Shown piece after piece: positions 51,256-62,000 of a DNA stretch of 62,000 nucleotides. The position numbers were made by a program, and so were the translations under genes. The stretch is from Acanthaster planci (lineage: Eukaryota > Echinodermata > Asteroidea > Valvatida > Acanthasteridae): positions 622,436 through 684,435 of the forward strand of contig NW_019091431.1 in NCBI RefSeq assembly GCF_001949145.1. The letters run 5' to 3'. Under the pieces are notes generated by a model. That model ran no database searches, was not told where the DNA came from, and worked only from the letters and a program-made list of their open reading frames with translations. The first letter of the stretch is position 1; each line of letters opens with the position of its first letter.

Positions 51256-54168
51256 TTCGACAGGTTTAAACAATTATCCTGTAAATACTTGTGATCATTT
51301 TACGCACAGGCATACTTGTAAAAAAGACCTCTTCAGTAGAATTTTTCGACTCAGTGTAGAGCCGTGGATTTCAGGAAGGTGATACTGTAAAACATAAAAG
51401 AGATTTGAAAACCTTAGATTGAATCCACTGTCTCTAATATTACATGTGTCTTCTGGTTAAATGTGTTTTTTTATTTTCCATCGGTTGGCAGTTGCGGATT
51501 TTAGATGAGCAATGAACTGGTCACAATGCTATTTTTATATTTTACTTATGCAGTGAGTTCAGAGGTATTGTAAGATTAAATTACAGAATGCAATTTGCCA
51601 TTACGGTGGTGAAAAATGTAGGTGTGTTTTTAGGCAGTGCGTTGGAGTGTTTTGACGGGCACTACCCTTTGATAGGTTTGGTGTTGTACCAAGCTAAGCT
51701 TTCTGTAACACGATCCCTAACTCCCTGATTGTTGTTCCTCCGTTTCTCCTAATCTTCACGTTGATTGTTACCGTCTTGCTTCTCTCGTCTTGATCTTTCC
51801 TCCGTATCGTCGTTTAGAAGTGTTTGTCCAACCTTGCAGTACCGTGGATGAGCCTGACGATCATTGCAGCTCTACATGTACTTGAATGAAGTTTTGGTAT
51901 GATACCTTTGTTGTGCATAAAGTAGCCTGCAAGACTCATGGAAGGTGCAAAACGATTTGATTTGAAACCTAGGAGTATTGTATACACCGAAATACTGAAG
52001 TAGAAGTGTCTGTAGAGATTCTGAACAGTAATTTGGAGCTTAAGCTACCCTTCTATAGAAACTGTAATGTCAAATAACGATCTCTGGTATCAATATGATC
52101 ATTCACTCTCCACTAAGTAATCATCAAAAATCCGTAAGACAGAACCAAAATATTAGCAGGATATTTCACATTGAAAACATTAACGTGCTTCAGTAAATCA
52201 ACAATTAAATGCCTCCACATATACCTTGTTTAGACTTTTTCAACTTAAACGTTTTTCTCTTCAACTTATCTCTGGAAAAGAGCTGGTGAGTATTCAGTCA
52301 AATCTGTCTTTTCGTCACGTGATCATCAAGTTTATGAAAAAAGGTCTTGAAAACAGAAACAGCGCCCACGTATTTCTTTCCATAGGACTTTCTTGTCCTG
52401 TATAGGACTCTACATATCAACCTGCTCCTTCGGATGCAGAAATTAGAGTAATCTAACCCTTGAGGGTTGTGACGTAGACGGAGCGTCTCCTCGGTCCTTG
52501 ATTGGTCGCGAAGCAATGGACTTCAGTGACGGTAAACAACCTCCAAGACACCATCAATCCATCGATGAATGCGCCTGTAGCACCGCAAGCATCATTTTAT
52601 ATTGCAGAATCATAAAATAAGCAGTAACAGTTGGCATATGTGCTAAGTAAAAATCGACAGGGAACCAGTCAGAGTTTCTGTCTATTACACGTCACTGAAC
52701 TGGTAACCAACGTTATGGATGCTTTAAGAAATTCTGTGCACTTAGCAGCTTCGTGAAATGAACCTCAAACCGTCTGTCTACGCTAGTCTAATTTAAGACC
52801 AAACGGTAACTTGCTGACAACGCTGACGTAGAGAGCCATATCAATCAGTCTGCATACACGTCTTTGGCATAATTCGGTCTTCCATAGTTTGAATTCCTTA
52901 AATATTACTTTCTTGCAAGCTCGTGGTCTGTCTTGCAGTGGGCTTAGACTGAATTGGTTCGATGCACGATGCGTCGGATAGAGATATGTCTACCAAATGT
53001 ACCCTTTGAAGTACTTGAGGCAAACAACTACGTATGAGGAGCGAAATAAATTTCAATTTTGGTTTTGAATTGCCCCCATCCACACCCCTAGCAATTGGAT
53101 GACCCTTTTAGAGCAGCTGTCGCATCTCAGCTTACATTCATTGTGTATAATGCATGCCGCCTTTCTTTTGGAACGAGTGGTTTATATTTATGGGCAGTTT
53201 TTTCAAAGAAAACGAAGATAACTTTGTAATTGTAATTTCCTTTCCTCGTCTGTTTGCAGAGGGAGAGTGAATTCATACAAAGAGCTAATACATACTACGT
53301 AGCGTGAGATAGAACTGGGCATCCACTAACCTTCCATCAACACCTGAAGAATCGTGTCAACCACAAATGTTCCGACGAGAGAGGGCGGTCTACTAATTTG
53401 ATATTGGTGTGCAATATTGCGTGTTTCGACGAATGTACGTGTAAGTTGGTGCTAGCAACACAAGGAATGTTTATGTTGTCTCGTATTGATGCATTCAGAC
53501 TTCAAGTCTTTGTAATTTACATCTCCTAACCACTGTGACCTTAACCGCGAGCTAGGTAACTGGACGTTAATGCCACATTCAGAAATATGAGGAGAAATAT
53601 CGTGAATATTTTTCGCCCGATTTAATACTCCATATAACTTCAATTGGTTCTCATGTGAATATTAAACTTTAAGTTGATTGTAAGGCAAACAACTTGGATT
53701 ACAATGTATTTCGGACAATGTGCTAGTGTTATGGATACATGGGGCTTCTCAATTACGGCTGCATCATTAGAACTATGTTCAGATAAAGTTTATAAAGCCT
53801 ATACAGTAACATCAGATCCGGCAGGAACCAGTTGAAACGGCAATATTTATTGGTCGGACCCTAACATTTGAGAATCATAGCAGAAATGATCGTCAGCGAC
53901 GCGCCATTCACAAGCAAGACAGGACGCATCCATGCATAGACACAACACTCAGATAAGCAAACAAGACTATCCGAGATGTCGTTTGATTCAATCGTGAAAT
54001 ATCTGCGATATGTCCACTCGACAAGATTTAACATGTGTTCATCTGATGTACACTGAAGAAGCTTCAGGAGACAACAGTACTGTCAGACAGATTGCTCAAT
54101 GATCAACTCAGGGTACATCTGGAATTTCCTCTGTAAATTATGCGTCTGCGTAGCATGATCTGCGACAC
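51256..54168. other. Non-coding region downstream of the C1q gene
   Basis: This is the 3' flank of the minus-strand C1q gene. No gene or repeat was recognised, and no AATAAA was noticed close to its stop. Confidence 0.5.
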
Positions 54169-54297
54169 TTAATTGGCAGCACTAAACACAAGAAATCCGC
54201 TAAAGGTGGTGTAGTGGAATTGATCGCTATAGACAGCATAGTTTGCACTGGCGGGCATACGGAGCCACACACTGTCGCCGGCAGACAACCTCAGAAT
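54169..54297 (-). CDS. C1q gene exon 4: C-terminal end of the C1q head
   Basis: A 129-base terminal exon after a TCCTCTTCAG acceptor. It encodes ILRLSAGDSVWLRMPAS, then DQFHYTTFSGFLVFSAAN and TAA. The FSGFLVF ending is the classic last strand of C1q domains. Confidence 0.93.
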   Translation of the reverse strand: MLRLSAGDSVWLRMPASANYAVYSDQFHYTTFSGFLVFSAAN

Positions 54298-56732
54298 CTG
54301 AAGAGGAGAAATGAAGGAATTCGAAATTGAGTTCCCACGAGACGATTAAAATAAGCTTGATGTGCAAAATCACCGCCGAAAATGTAGTTATATTGTTTAC
54401 TGCATGACGAGATTTGTTCATCCGGTTTCAGCAAACAGTTGAACATTGCCGAGCTTAGCTCCTGCCTTTAGCAACTGAGTGTAATTTATTTATTGACTGA
54501 GACAGCGGGTGACTATATTACCGTGCTCTGAGTACTGCTGATACTTCGCATGGCTTCGTCGGTGTTGGTTGCCACCTGTAACTCGTTATTTTTCATCAGA
54601 GCTATACCTAAAATACGGTTGCTGTAAGTGCGTAGCCTGTCAAGAAGGGGAACACACAAGAATTTCATTTATGCGTAAAAGTAGATGAATTCGTTTCTGC
54701 TTTGCTGTTTCATTATTTTTTCTCAGCGAAAATTCTTTACTATTGTGTGTTGCCTTCAAGGCAGTATCAGCTAGCAAGAAATACGTTTGCCCTGTTTTTA
54801 TGGTAATTAAAAAAGAACGATATCTTTCTTCAGACATATTGAAAGCCTATACAGAAGCCCAGGGTCACAACTTCAGAGCGCCCTCTTTTTTCCCACTGGA
54901 GACAAAGTAAGCCCAAATGAACTCACGTATATGAGAAAAAGTAGAATCCAGGGATCCGGCAAACGAAGGAGTTGTTGTTGAAGTTGAAATCACCTCCCTT
55001 GTTGGAAATGTTGACATCAAAGTTTAGGGATTGCATCTGACTTGATGACCCGTGCTGTGAATGGGTAGAAGAGACGGAGAAGGCTGACTTCCGAGTGTCT
55101 GAGAGAAAATGATTTGGAATAAACAATCAATCGACACTCGGATTTGATTGGAATGGAAAATAACGTGTCTCTATTCCTTATAATATCCATACCAATTTGA
55201 TAGCATTGATGTTAATGTTATTCTGAGACTGGTGAACTGATGTCAGCCGAGGGCGCAATGGATGTACTTGTCATTCGCAGGTCAGTGGCCAAACAATGTG
55301 GGACCAGGACCTCTCAAACTCTCGAGGTTACATGATGAAACATCTAATTGATGGAGACATCGCTGATTCCCAGCAAATGCAAAAGGAAAGACTTATTTGT
55401 CGTTAATTACAACCTCAGTGGTTGCAGCTGAAGATTACAGCAGAATAAATAACATCATACTTTTGTTAAAGGTTTTCAGTGGTTCTGGTAGGGTTTCTCC
55501 AAGTTTTTTCCCCGGAATTATTTTTATAACATCTATTAGACAATGAGGGTTTCTCCAAGTCGTCTTTGATGAGTGATCGTTTGGAGTACATTTTGGAGTC
55601 GGTTTACATGAAGTGTATAGATGAATTAAACCGAAGGCTGTTATACATAATTAGCTCTACGAACTGCGTGTACGAGGTTGATTTTTAATTGAAGTGCAGG
55701 AATTTTTCTGACACTCGTACATGCAATAGCTGCAGTGCACTATGAGGTGTTTAACAACATGAGTTCACATAATGAAAAAATGACCCATGCATAATAATAT
55801 CGTAGATAATACGAAAACTGTTTAAATTCAAGTGTGAAGGAAATTCAGATTATTCAAGTAGACCTGCTAATAATCGCCAGCTGGTGTTTTAACACGACTC
55901 TGGATCACGTTGTGACCGCCATTCAAAATCAACTAACTGGGGAATTGAATTTAATTGTAGGACTAAGCATGTTCATCATCTTACCAGCTGTTCTGGCCCG
56001 TTCTGCCTCTTCAAGGAACCGATCCTCCTCATCAACACCCAGCATCCCCTTGACAGCATTCACGGTCTCATCGTCTGCATTCTCTCTTTGTCTCACTTGA
56101 GTGGACAGGGTAATTCGCTTGCTTAATTCCTCCAACTTCTTCCTCAGCTCAGCGTTCTCGTTGCTCAGCTGTTGTAAAGCCAGACCGACCATTCCCAAAT
56201 CTGGGACCGAGTCCCCATCATCATCGGCCCGGCTGAACTCTGTTACTCGGTCGGGTCGTAGAGCAGCCAGTTCTGCTGCCCTGTTACTCAAGTAATCCCG
56301 GAGTACTTCTATTCGCTCCCTCGTATTTCGCTCTTCTGGAGTCACGGTCTCTTCTGGTGCTGCTCTCTTCGAGAAATCCGGAAATAGGTACGTTAGACCT
56401 CTCTCTAACTGTTCCACAAGTTGTCGCAACTCTTTTTCTCCGTTTTTTGGCGGCTTGGGGGACCCGACTAGGACAGCGAGCTCCAACTCGCGGTTTCGCT
56501 GATCGAGTTCCTGGATTCGCCCCTCAAGTCCTGACACCGTGTTCTCCAGCGCGTTCAGGCGGCGTGCTACGGGACTACTCCCCACAGATTCGCCGCTCTG
56601 GCCCCCACGGTGCCTCACGTCAACTCGCCGATCCGTGACAGTGGCTGCATCGGCGCACCCAGTCAACCGAACTGTCGGTAAAACCGCGACTAAAACCCAG
56701 CACCAGAAAAACGAGCATGTCAACACCGCCAT
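54169..56732 (-). CDS. Secreted C1q-domain protein with coiled-coil stalk (4 exons, complete)
   Basis: Exons are 56732..55985, 55098..54927, 54621..54522 and 54297..54169. All have GT-AG borders and matching phases, giving 382 residues. Residues 1 to about 29 form a signal peptide (hydrophobic core FFWCWVLVAVL). Coiled-coil heptads follow at about 55..88, 98..115, 135..158 and 183..215, with an acidic DDDGDSVPD loop near 170 and a dibasic FSKR at 120..123. Residues about 250..382 are a C1q head: KSAFSV at the start, FNFNNNSFVCRIPGFYFFSY, IALMKNN, LRLSAGDSVWLRM and YTTFSGFLVFSA at the end. There is no collagen repeat, so the coiled coil probably drives trimer or higher assembly, as in cerebellin- and multimerin-like proteins. 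The ATG at 56732 (ATCATGG context) directly precedes the signal peptide; the frame is open 49 codons further upstream to 56879. The ligand is unknown; C1q heads serve in innate immunity or synaptic and matrix adhesion. Confidence 0.93.
54522..54621 (-). CDS. C1q gene exon 3: middle of the C1q head
   Basis: A 100-base exon beginning after a CACTTACAG acceptor and ending ACG|GTAATA. It encodes NRILGIALMKNNELQVATN and onward to SSTQST. A nearer AG (TTTTAG) would break the frame, so the upstream acceptor was chosen. Confidence 0.88.
54927..55098 (-). CDS. C1q gene exon 2: N-terminal half of the C1q head
   Basis: A 172-base exon from a CATTTTCTCTCAG acceptor to an ATAC|GTGAGT donor. It encodes TRKSAFSVSS through RIPGFYFFSY, including the conserved aromatic G-x-Y-F-F-S-Y strand. 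Confidence 0.92.
55099..55984 (-). other. Intron 1 of the C1q gene
   Basis: This 886-base phase-1 intron contains a 15-base direct repeat, AGGGTTTCTCCAAGT, at about 55500 and 55548. No other feature was recognised. The other two introns of the gene (54622..54926 and 54298..54521) are shorter and also empty. Confidence 0.7.
55985..56732 (-). CDS. C1q gene exon 1: signal peptide and coiled-coil stalk
   Basis: A 748-base exon ending GCTG|GTAAG in phase 1. It carries the signal peptide and all heptad regions. The next exon supplies AC to make Asp. Reading through the donor would give KMMNM and a stop at 55929, which is not needed for the C1q head. Confidence 0.9.
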
Positions 56733-59700
56733 GATGAAGGCTTTTCTATTGTAACCCTTCGACCAATGAATAATGTCACCTGTGTACTGTCGGTATTTGA
56801 TGCAGTCTTCCGTGACAAGACTTGGGAAAGGCAACATATGTGAACGGTTATCAATAGAGTCAATATTTTCACCAATCATAATTATCTGATTCTAAATGAA
56901 TATGCGATAAGTTATTGAAAGAATAAGAGGCCACTCGAAAATCTCTTTGACAACCAAGCTCGAGCTCTGAAGTGACACGGGCAGGGACTCAAAAAGCTAA
57001 CTGTCCAACATTTTCAATTTTCCAAGGCAATCGATGTTGTGTACAGCTTTATAGGCCTATACCCCGCTGTTTCGACTTTGTTCTTTTATTCCCCGGCAAA
57101 CGAAGCTAAACGTCCGTTACTATACCTGTGTGGGTCGCATATTTTCAATAATGTAAAAGGTTACGGATCAAATAAGGCAAATGTAATCCAGTCTGGCATT
57201 TGCCAACTCGGGACCTAGATAACATAAACTCAGACGTCATGGGGTGCACTGAGTTAACTAATCAAGTTGACATTTTTGAGCGAACTACTGCTAGGACCGG
57301 AATGTTTCTTGAAATTCTTGCCCGATTTCATTAGTTTCAATAAAACAACAAGGTGTTGCATTATTATGCTTGCAAAATGCCCCTCATTGTGGATACTCAG
57401 ATGTGTCCGTCTATCTTGCTGGAATTCAGTCCACACGGGTAAGCCCTGGCTTGTACCTTCATTGTACCGATTTTTTTTATACCGATTCATGGTAATTATC
57501 ATGAAGTAAATTATGCTGGTAGTGCATAACTCGCGGTAAATAGGGTAGTTTACACACTCCTCTTTAAGAATTACCGGGGATTCGACCATCGATCCCAGTC
57601 TCGCTCTTGTACTGAACGCATACAAAAAAGAACAAACAGACACCCCCAAGAAACAAACGAATAAACAAACGGGCCGAGGGGATGTCCTCTGATCACCCCC
57701 TCCCCCGAGAAGTGACAGACTACAGTAGTGAATATGTGAGCACACGCTGGGAGGGTGCATGTAGTCAACGCTGAATATCACCGTTGCTAAGAAGACGAAG
57801 TATCTCCTTCAAATTCAAAGCTATGTGGAAGAATTCGTATAGCTTCCATCAGAAAGCCGGCAAATCTCGTGGAAGAGCAGACTTGAATGCAGGTCAACCA
57901 TTGTGGAGTTGTTCGACTGAAAGAGCCCTAGGTGTACGCAATGTCGGAAAGGACCCCCCCGCCTTGCGATACGAAATTATGAATGTGTCATTTTTCTGCA
58001 CAACCGCAGACTGCCCATGTGTCTTTTCGGTGAGTGACCTAGCTTAGTTTGAACCCGATCCCAAAATTAAAAAAAATGACAACAATCATTGAAGCACGTA
58101 CATACATAGTGTCCTTTGCCCCGTGAATTCCGGAGCAGATGTACTTTTACTTAATAGGAAAAAAGAAAGTTAGCAGATGTTCATGGTCTGAAAACAGCAA
58201 CCCACAAGACCAGGATATCAGCCCATTCCTTGAAATATGAGACATATGCGCCCACTCGCCTGTGATTTGTAGTAAGACAGGAACATCCGATACAAAAGCA
58301 ATGTCTCGTGGGTTTCAAAAGCCGCAGTTTATTGTGACAACTTATATTATTAATTGATTTGTGGGACGTATTTAACCACGGAGTTAGGCTCCACCGTGGT
58401 CTAGTAAGTTCGAAGTAGTGTTTTGCGCGAAGCAATATCACGCAAATTTCAATCGTTGTGCTCAGTTAAATCTTACAATGCTCCAAATTGTCAGTGTTAT
58501 GAAATTTATGAATTGGTGAACCCAATGGACCATTTTCTCGCCGTTTCACATGATCTCTCATGAGGAAAATACATAATATAAGATAATAAAAACACTACTG
58601 GAATTTGGGACGCGTCAGGCGCCGGAATGCTTGATCAAATGAGTTCACAGACTGAAGGCGTGTATTTGCCATAAATGTAATTAGGTGGTTGTCAGGACCG
58701 TCTGCCATACAGGTGCAAGGCCACCTGATTGATTCATAGATGATTGAAGTCCTGGTCGAAGTCGCCTGCGGGTTGTAATTTGGCCAATTAGTGTTTGACA
58801 CATCACGGTCACATACACAAGAGGGCAACAGTTTCAATGATTTGGCATGACTCACTGGTTTAGCATCCGCGAGAAAATTAATGTGAAAACCTCAAAGGCC
58901 TTGGTATACAAATTACAAAGAGTTTATTATGAGACGTAGACCCGACATAGACTCAACGTGCCAGATAAACGTGTAAGGGAAATCTTTGTCGGATCGTCAA
59001 TCGTCAAAGGCCATCAATCACCTTTTTTGTTTATATAAATTTGCAATTTTCCTAGGTCAATATTCGTTTGTTTTTGTTTGTTTTTCTTGCTTTATTAGGC
59101 ATGGAGTGGACTAATTTGAAGGAAGTAAAATAAGAGAAATGAAGGCGATGAAGCAAGACTATTCATATCCTGTGATAAAGATGACTTCGTGGTATAACAC
59201 CCTAATTCTAGGACCATATGTTTGTCGCATCTAACTGCACGCGTGGACTCAAGCCCACCAGACATGTTTTTTTTTCAGAAATTTCAGTCGTACGTTATTG
59301 CATTTATAGACCGTGCACTGGCCACACTTCTTTTTTGAGCATCAATCAGCTCCTTTACTGTCAAGTCTTGATAAAACGGATGGAGGGAAGCATATGAGTC
59401 AATAAATCTGAGATTGGATGGTAAAATGGGGAAATTTCTCTATATTGGCAACACCACTCATGGTCTTAGTTAATTGATAATTCCGATGATTTCCAGAAAG
59501 TGTGTGCAGCGTACATCTTTTACTGGGGAAATGGATTTCAAGTAGAAAGAAACAAGTTGGCCCAATACGTCCTCTAGTTAGTGAATCATCAAAATCTCGA
59601 CACTTTCCAAGAGTGTAATTTACTTCCGGCTTGCCTTTTTATATCCATGGACCATCCGTGATACGTCGCATTCGGTAATCGAATCCATGATCTTTGCGCA

Positions 59701-60880
59701 TTGAACACCACGTGTACACAAAGAGAGTGTTCCGTCACGCTATCTACAGGAAAAAAACAAAGGGTCAGCGAACGATCTTGACTCGGAGCCTCCAGTCAGT
59801 GGACTCTCCTTGGAGACATTTGGTAGCCCTGAAAAGAACCGTGGAGAAATATCTCCCGCATGGTTGTAAAACTGAGTGGTGCATCATTTCTTGAAAGTTA
59901 TGAAATCCACAGGAAATTTTGAATTGAAGGTCCCCTCAAAGCTGCGATGAAAGCGATAGATGAAAGTTAACATGACGCATTGACATGGTGGCAAATGTGC
60001 AAGATGCAATGATAAGTAGGCCTACATTTGACTACAGGTAGTAAAGTTCTACACAGCCATGCACTGGGTGCGGGGTTAGAGTTGATGTGGAAACATGCCC
60101 GGCTGTCGTTCGAGGTGTTGGTTGCAGACTATGGGTCACTGGTTGAATGCTCATACAAGAGGTAAAGGTTGATAAAGATAAATGATCTTCTGACCTAAGA
60201 CAAACGGTTCTCGTGAATGCCTAGCATCATTGTAAGCGCATAGTCTCAGCTCGAAGGATAGGATTGCAGGGAGTTATTCCTCCATCAACAGAAGTTATTT
60301 TGACTTATTTACATTTCATCCTGTTGACCAGTAATTCTACTCTTGTCAGCGAGAATTCCCTTCCTGTATTGTTTCTGCTGTCTTCTTTTTCAGGAAGAAC
60401 CAGAGAATAAAATACAAAAGTGGAAGCATTTCTGGAGTGTTCTTTTGGAACTTGACTCCACAAACAGGTGGGACCATGGAGACCCACCTGCCCCTCATGT
60501 AGTGACGTTTTGCCCTCGTTAGTGACGTCATTGACACCCGACCCGTATTAGCCTTAAGGTTGCATCGAAACGCGTACATCGTATTTTGCTTGCAGGAAAT
60601 ACCAGATCGTTTCATTAAGTTTACTGGTGGTGGAAATTCTCAATCATCAACATTACTTTCCATAAAAGCATTTAATTGAGCGTTTGAAAAAGGCGCCAGT
60701 CTTTTCGGAATATTCCAAGTTAGATAGGGAATAAACAACTAAGGGTTCGAGATTTTGTATTCTTGAATAAGCAACGGGTTCTTAGAATCTCCCCTTGTTG
60801 ACAGAATGAAAGAGTCCGCCGTACCACCTGTTACCGCGATGTTTACCGTGTCAAAAACCCTGGCAACCCAGCTCACGGAG
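56733..60880. other. Non-coding 5' flank of the C1q gene
   Basis: No gene was recognised. The longest ORF, on the minus strand at 57254..57781, has low-complexity composition and no splice or domain support. A T/G-rich simple stretch (TTTGTTTTTGTTTG) lies near 59065. Confidence 0.5.
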
Positions 60881-60882
60881 AC

Positions 60883-61182
60883 TATAAATTCCCCTGTCGG
60901 GGACTAGCTGACCTCAGAGGTGACGTGCAGTATACCGATCACTACTCAACATGTTCATCGTTTAGCTTGACCCAGCTCTGAAAATTGCACCGAACCCCTT
61001 CTGACGAGAACATCCCTAGATTCTCTGCTGAAGTTTACCCCCAGCGTTTGATGAGATAAATAAACAGTCAAGCCGAAATTCTGGGCAAACTGCGCAACTA
61101 TAACTTGCCCTGATCAACCTTGTGCTTTGTGTGCAGTATCTGCGGACAGAGACGTGCGAGCTAAACCTACAACTTTTAAGTG
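60883..61182 (+). promoter_or_regulatory. Possible TATA promoter and 5' non-coding exon
   Basis: TATAAAT at 60883..60889 is followed by a CCCC-TGTC-GGGG inverted repeat and a TGACGTG motif near 60921. A strong donor, AGTG|GTAAGTTC, lies at 61182. The arrangement would suit a first, untranslated exon of a plus-strand gene continuing past the window. No coding exon follows within the window. Confidence 0.22.
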
Positions 61183-62000
61183 GTAAGTTCTGTTCCTTGG
61201 ATCTTTCGTCTTGAAATGGCCTCATTTGCCGTAAAGTGACTGCTCCGAGATCTTCAGAATGTTGCTGAATATCAGGTATTATACAAGCATGACAAGGAGC
61301 ACGTATTATGACTGAACAATCATAGATTGATCGTTCACTTTTCTCTCCATGATAAGCTGTCCATCCAAGGCTGCTTATACCCGACGTTACATCATTACCA
61401 TTTTCTCTCATTTTTATGTTGGCCATTTGGACGGTTTAAACATGATTACCACGTCCAATGGCTTTCATTATTAGTCCACCAACAACGGGCAAAGGATTGA
61501 AGACTGGTAGAGGTTAACATGTTTGGAGAAATATGCAGTTACTTCTTGTAGGTGTGAACAAGGACTAGACCTGTAGACTATGTAAAACTAAAATGCAAAA
61601 TCCAGCTTTTAAATTATACATTCGGAGTACGATGTAGGTACTTCTTGCTTCAGTACTTGGTAGTAGCATGGATGATGGAGGAACAGCACCTCCATGGTAG
61701 TAGTGACTAGTAGTCTAGTTTGCAGTCTTGATCATCATGGTATGAGATGAACCGTACTCGATCGCTGGGAGTCTGCTATTGCATCCTGAATATTTTGACC
61801 GCCGCGCCGGCCGGTTGACAATCAAACCAGTCACACTGGTTATCGCTTTGTCCATGCATGGAGGAAGGACACAATTGTTTCCTTCCACTGTGGTCCATGT
61901 AGGAAAGAATTGGATGCTTTGCTAAATTCACATCTATGCCTATATCCACTTGTTACCTCAACACTGGTCATGGATTACCCTGTGAAAAAAAATCCATTTT
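61183..62000. other. Window end without recognised content
   Basis: The segment is rich in GTAGTAG- and ATGATGG-type short repeats around 61660..61740. No gene was recognised. Confidence 0.45.

Noticed and set aside
55498-55562. Direct repeat AGGGTTTCTCCAAGT occurring twice, considered as a repeat array
   Set aside because: Only two short copies with an unrelated 33-base gap. There is no array structure, and it lies in a C1q intron.
57254-57781. 175-residue minus-strand ORF
   Set aside because: Its composition is irregular (Ser/Cys/Phe-rich and a G-rich tract), with no signal peptide, domain or splice support. It looks like a chance ORF.

Overview
This is nuclear DNA from a starfish (class Asteroidea), or a very close relative. 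The diagnosis rests on the minus-strand exon at 18058..18633, which encodes an L-type SALMFamide neuropeptide precursor. It carries GFNSALMF, the core of starfish peptide S1, among repeated H-S/T-A/G-L-P-F-GKR units. The DNA is AT-rich and gene-poor, with GT-AG introns, large non-coding stretches, decayed retroelements and a few well-supported exons. No prokaryotic features, CRISPR arrays or complete RNA genes were seen.

Layout. (1) 1..4201, minus strand: the 5' part of a WDFY1/WDFY2 gene (WD40 repeats followed by a FYVE domain). Five coding exons could be placed with consistent splice phases; the rest of the gene lies beyond base 1. A perfect palindromic CRE sits about 150 bases upstream of its start codon. 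(2) 4.2..18 kb: intergenic DNA with a decayed non-LTR reverse transcriptase fragment (about 11.8..12.4 kb) and a short Penelope-like or hammerhead-like tail motif (about 10.3 kb). (3) 18..40.3 kb, minus strand: the SALMFamide peptide exon (18058..18633) and, about 21 kb upstream, a signal-peptide exon (39934..40101) whose donor phase fits the peptide exon exactly. I infer that they are one gene with a very long intron. Inside that interval are several exon-like segments of unknown identity: 21308..21421 on the plus strand, 28411..28578 with 28973..29030 on the minus strand (the former with an amidation motif), and a frameshifted ORF pair at 38.6..39.2 kb. (4) 40.3..54 kb: mostly non-coding, with a two-frame ORF pair at 45.7..46.2 kb followed by a polyadenylation signal, and a LINE 3' tail at about 50.8..51.25 kb. 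(5) 54169..56732, minus strand: a complete four-exon gene for a secreted 382-residue protein with a coiled-coil stalk and a C-terminal C1q domain. (6) 56.7..62 kb: non-coding, with a possible TATA promoter and 5' non-coding exon on the plus strand near 60.9..61.2 kb.

The three recognised genes (endosomal adaptor, neuropeptide precursor, C1q protein) do not form a pathway. They are ordinary neighbours in an animal genome. The most notable biology is in the SALMFamide precursor. The canonical S1 copy has Asp where the amidation Gly should be, which predicts that the namesake peptide is not amidated from this allele, while eight sibling peptides keep Gly-Lys-Arg.
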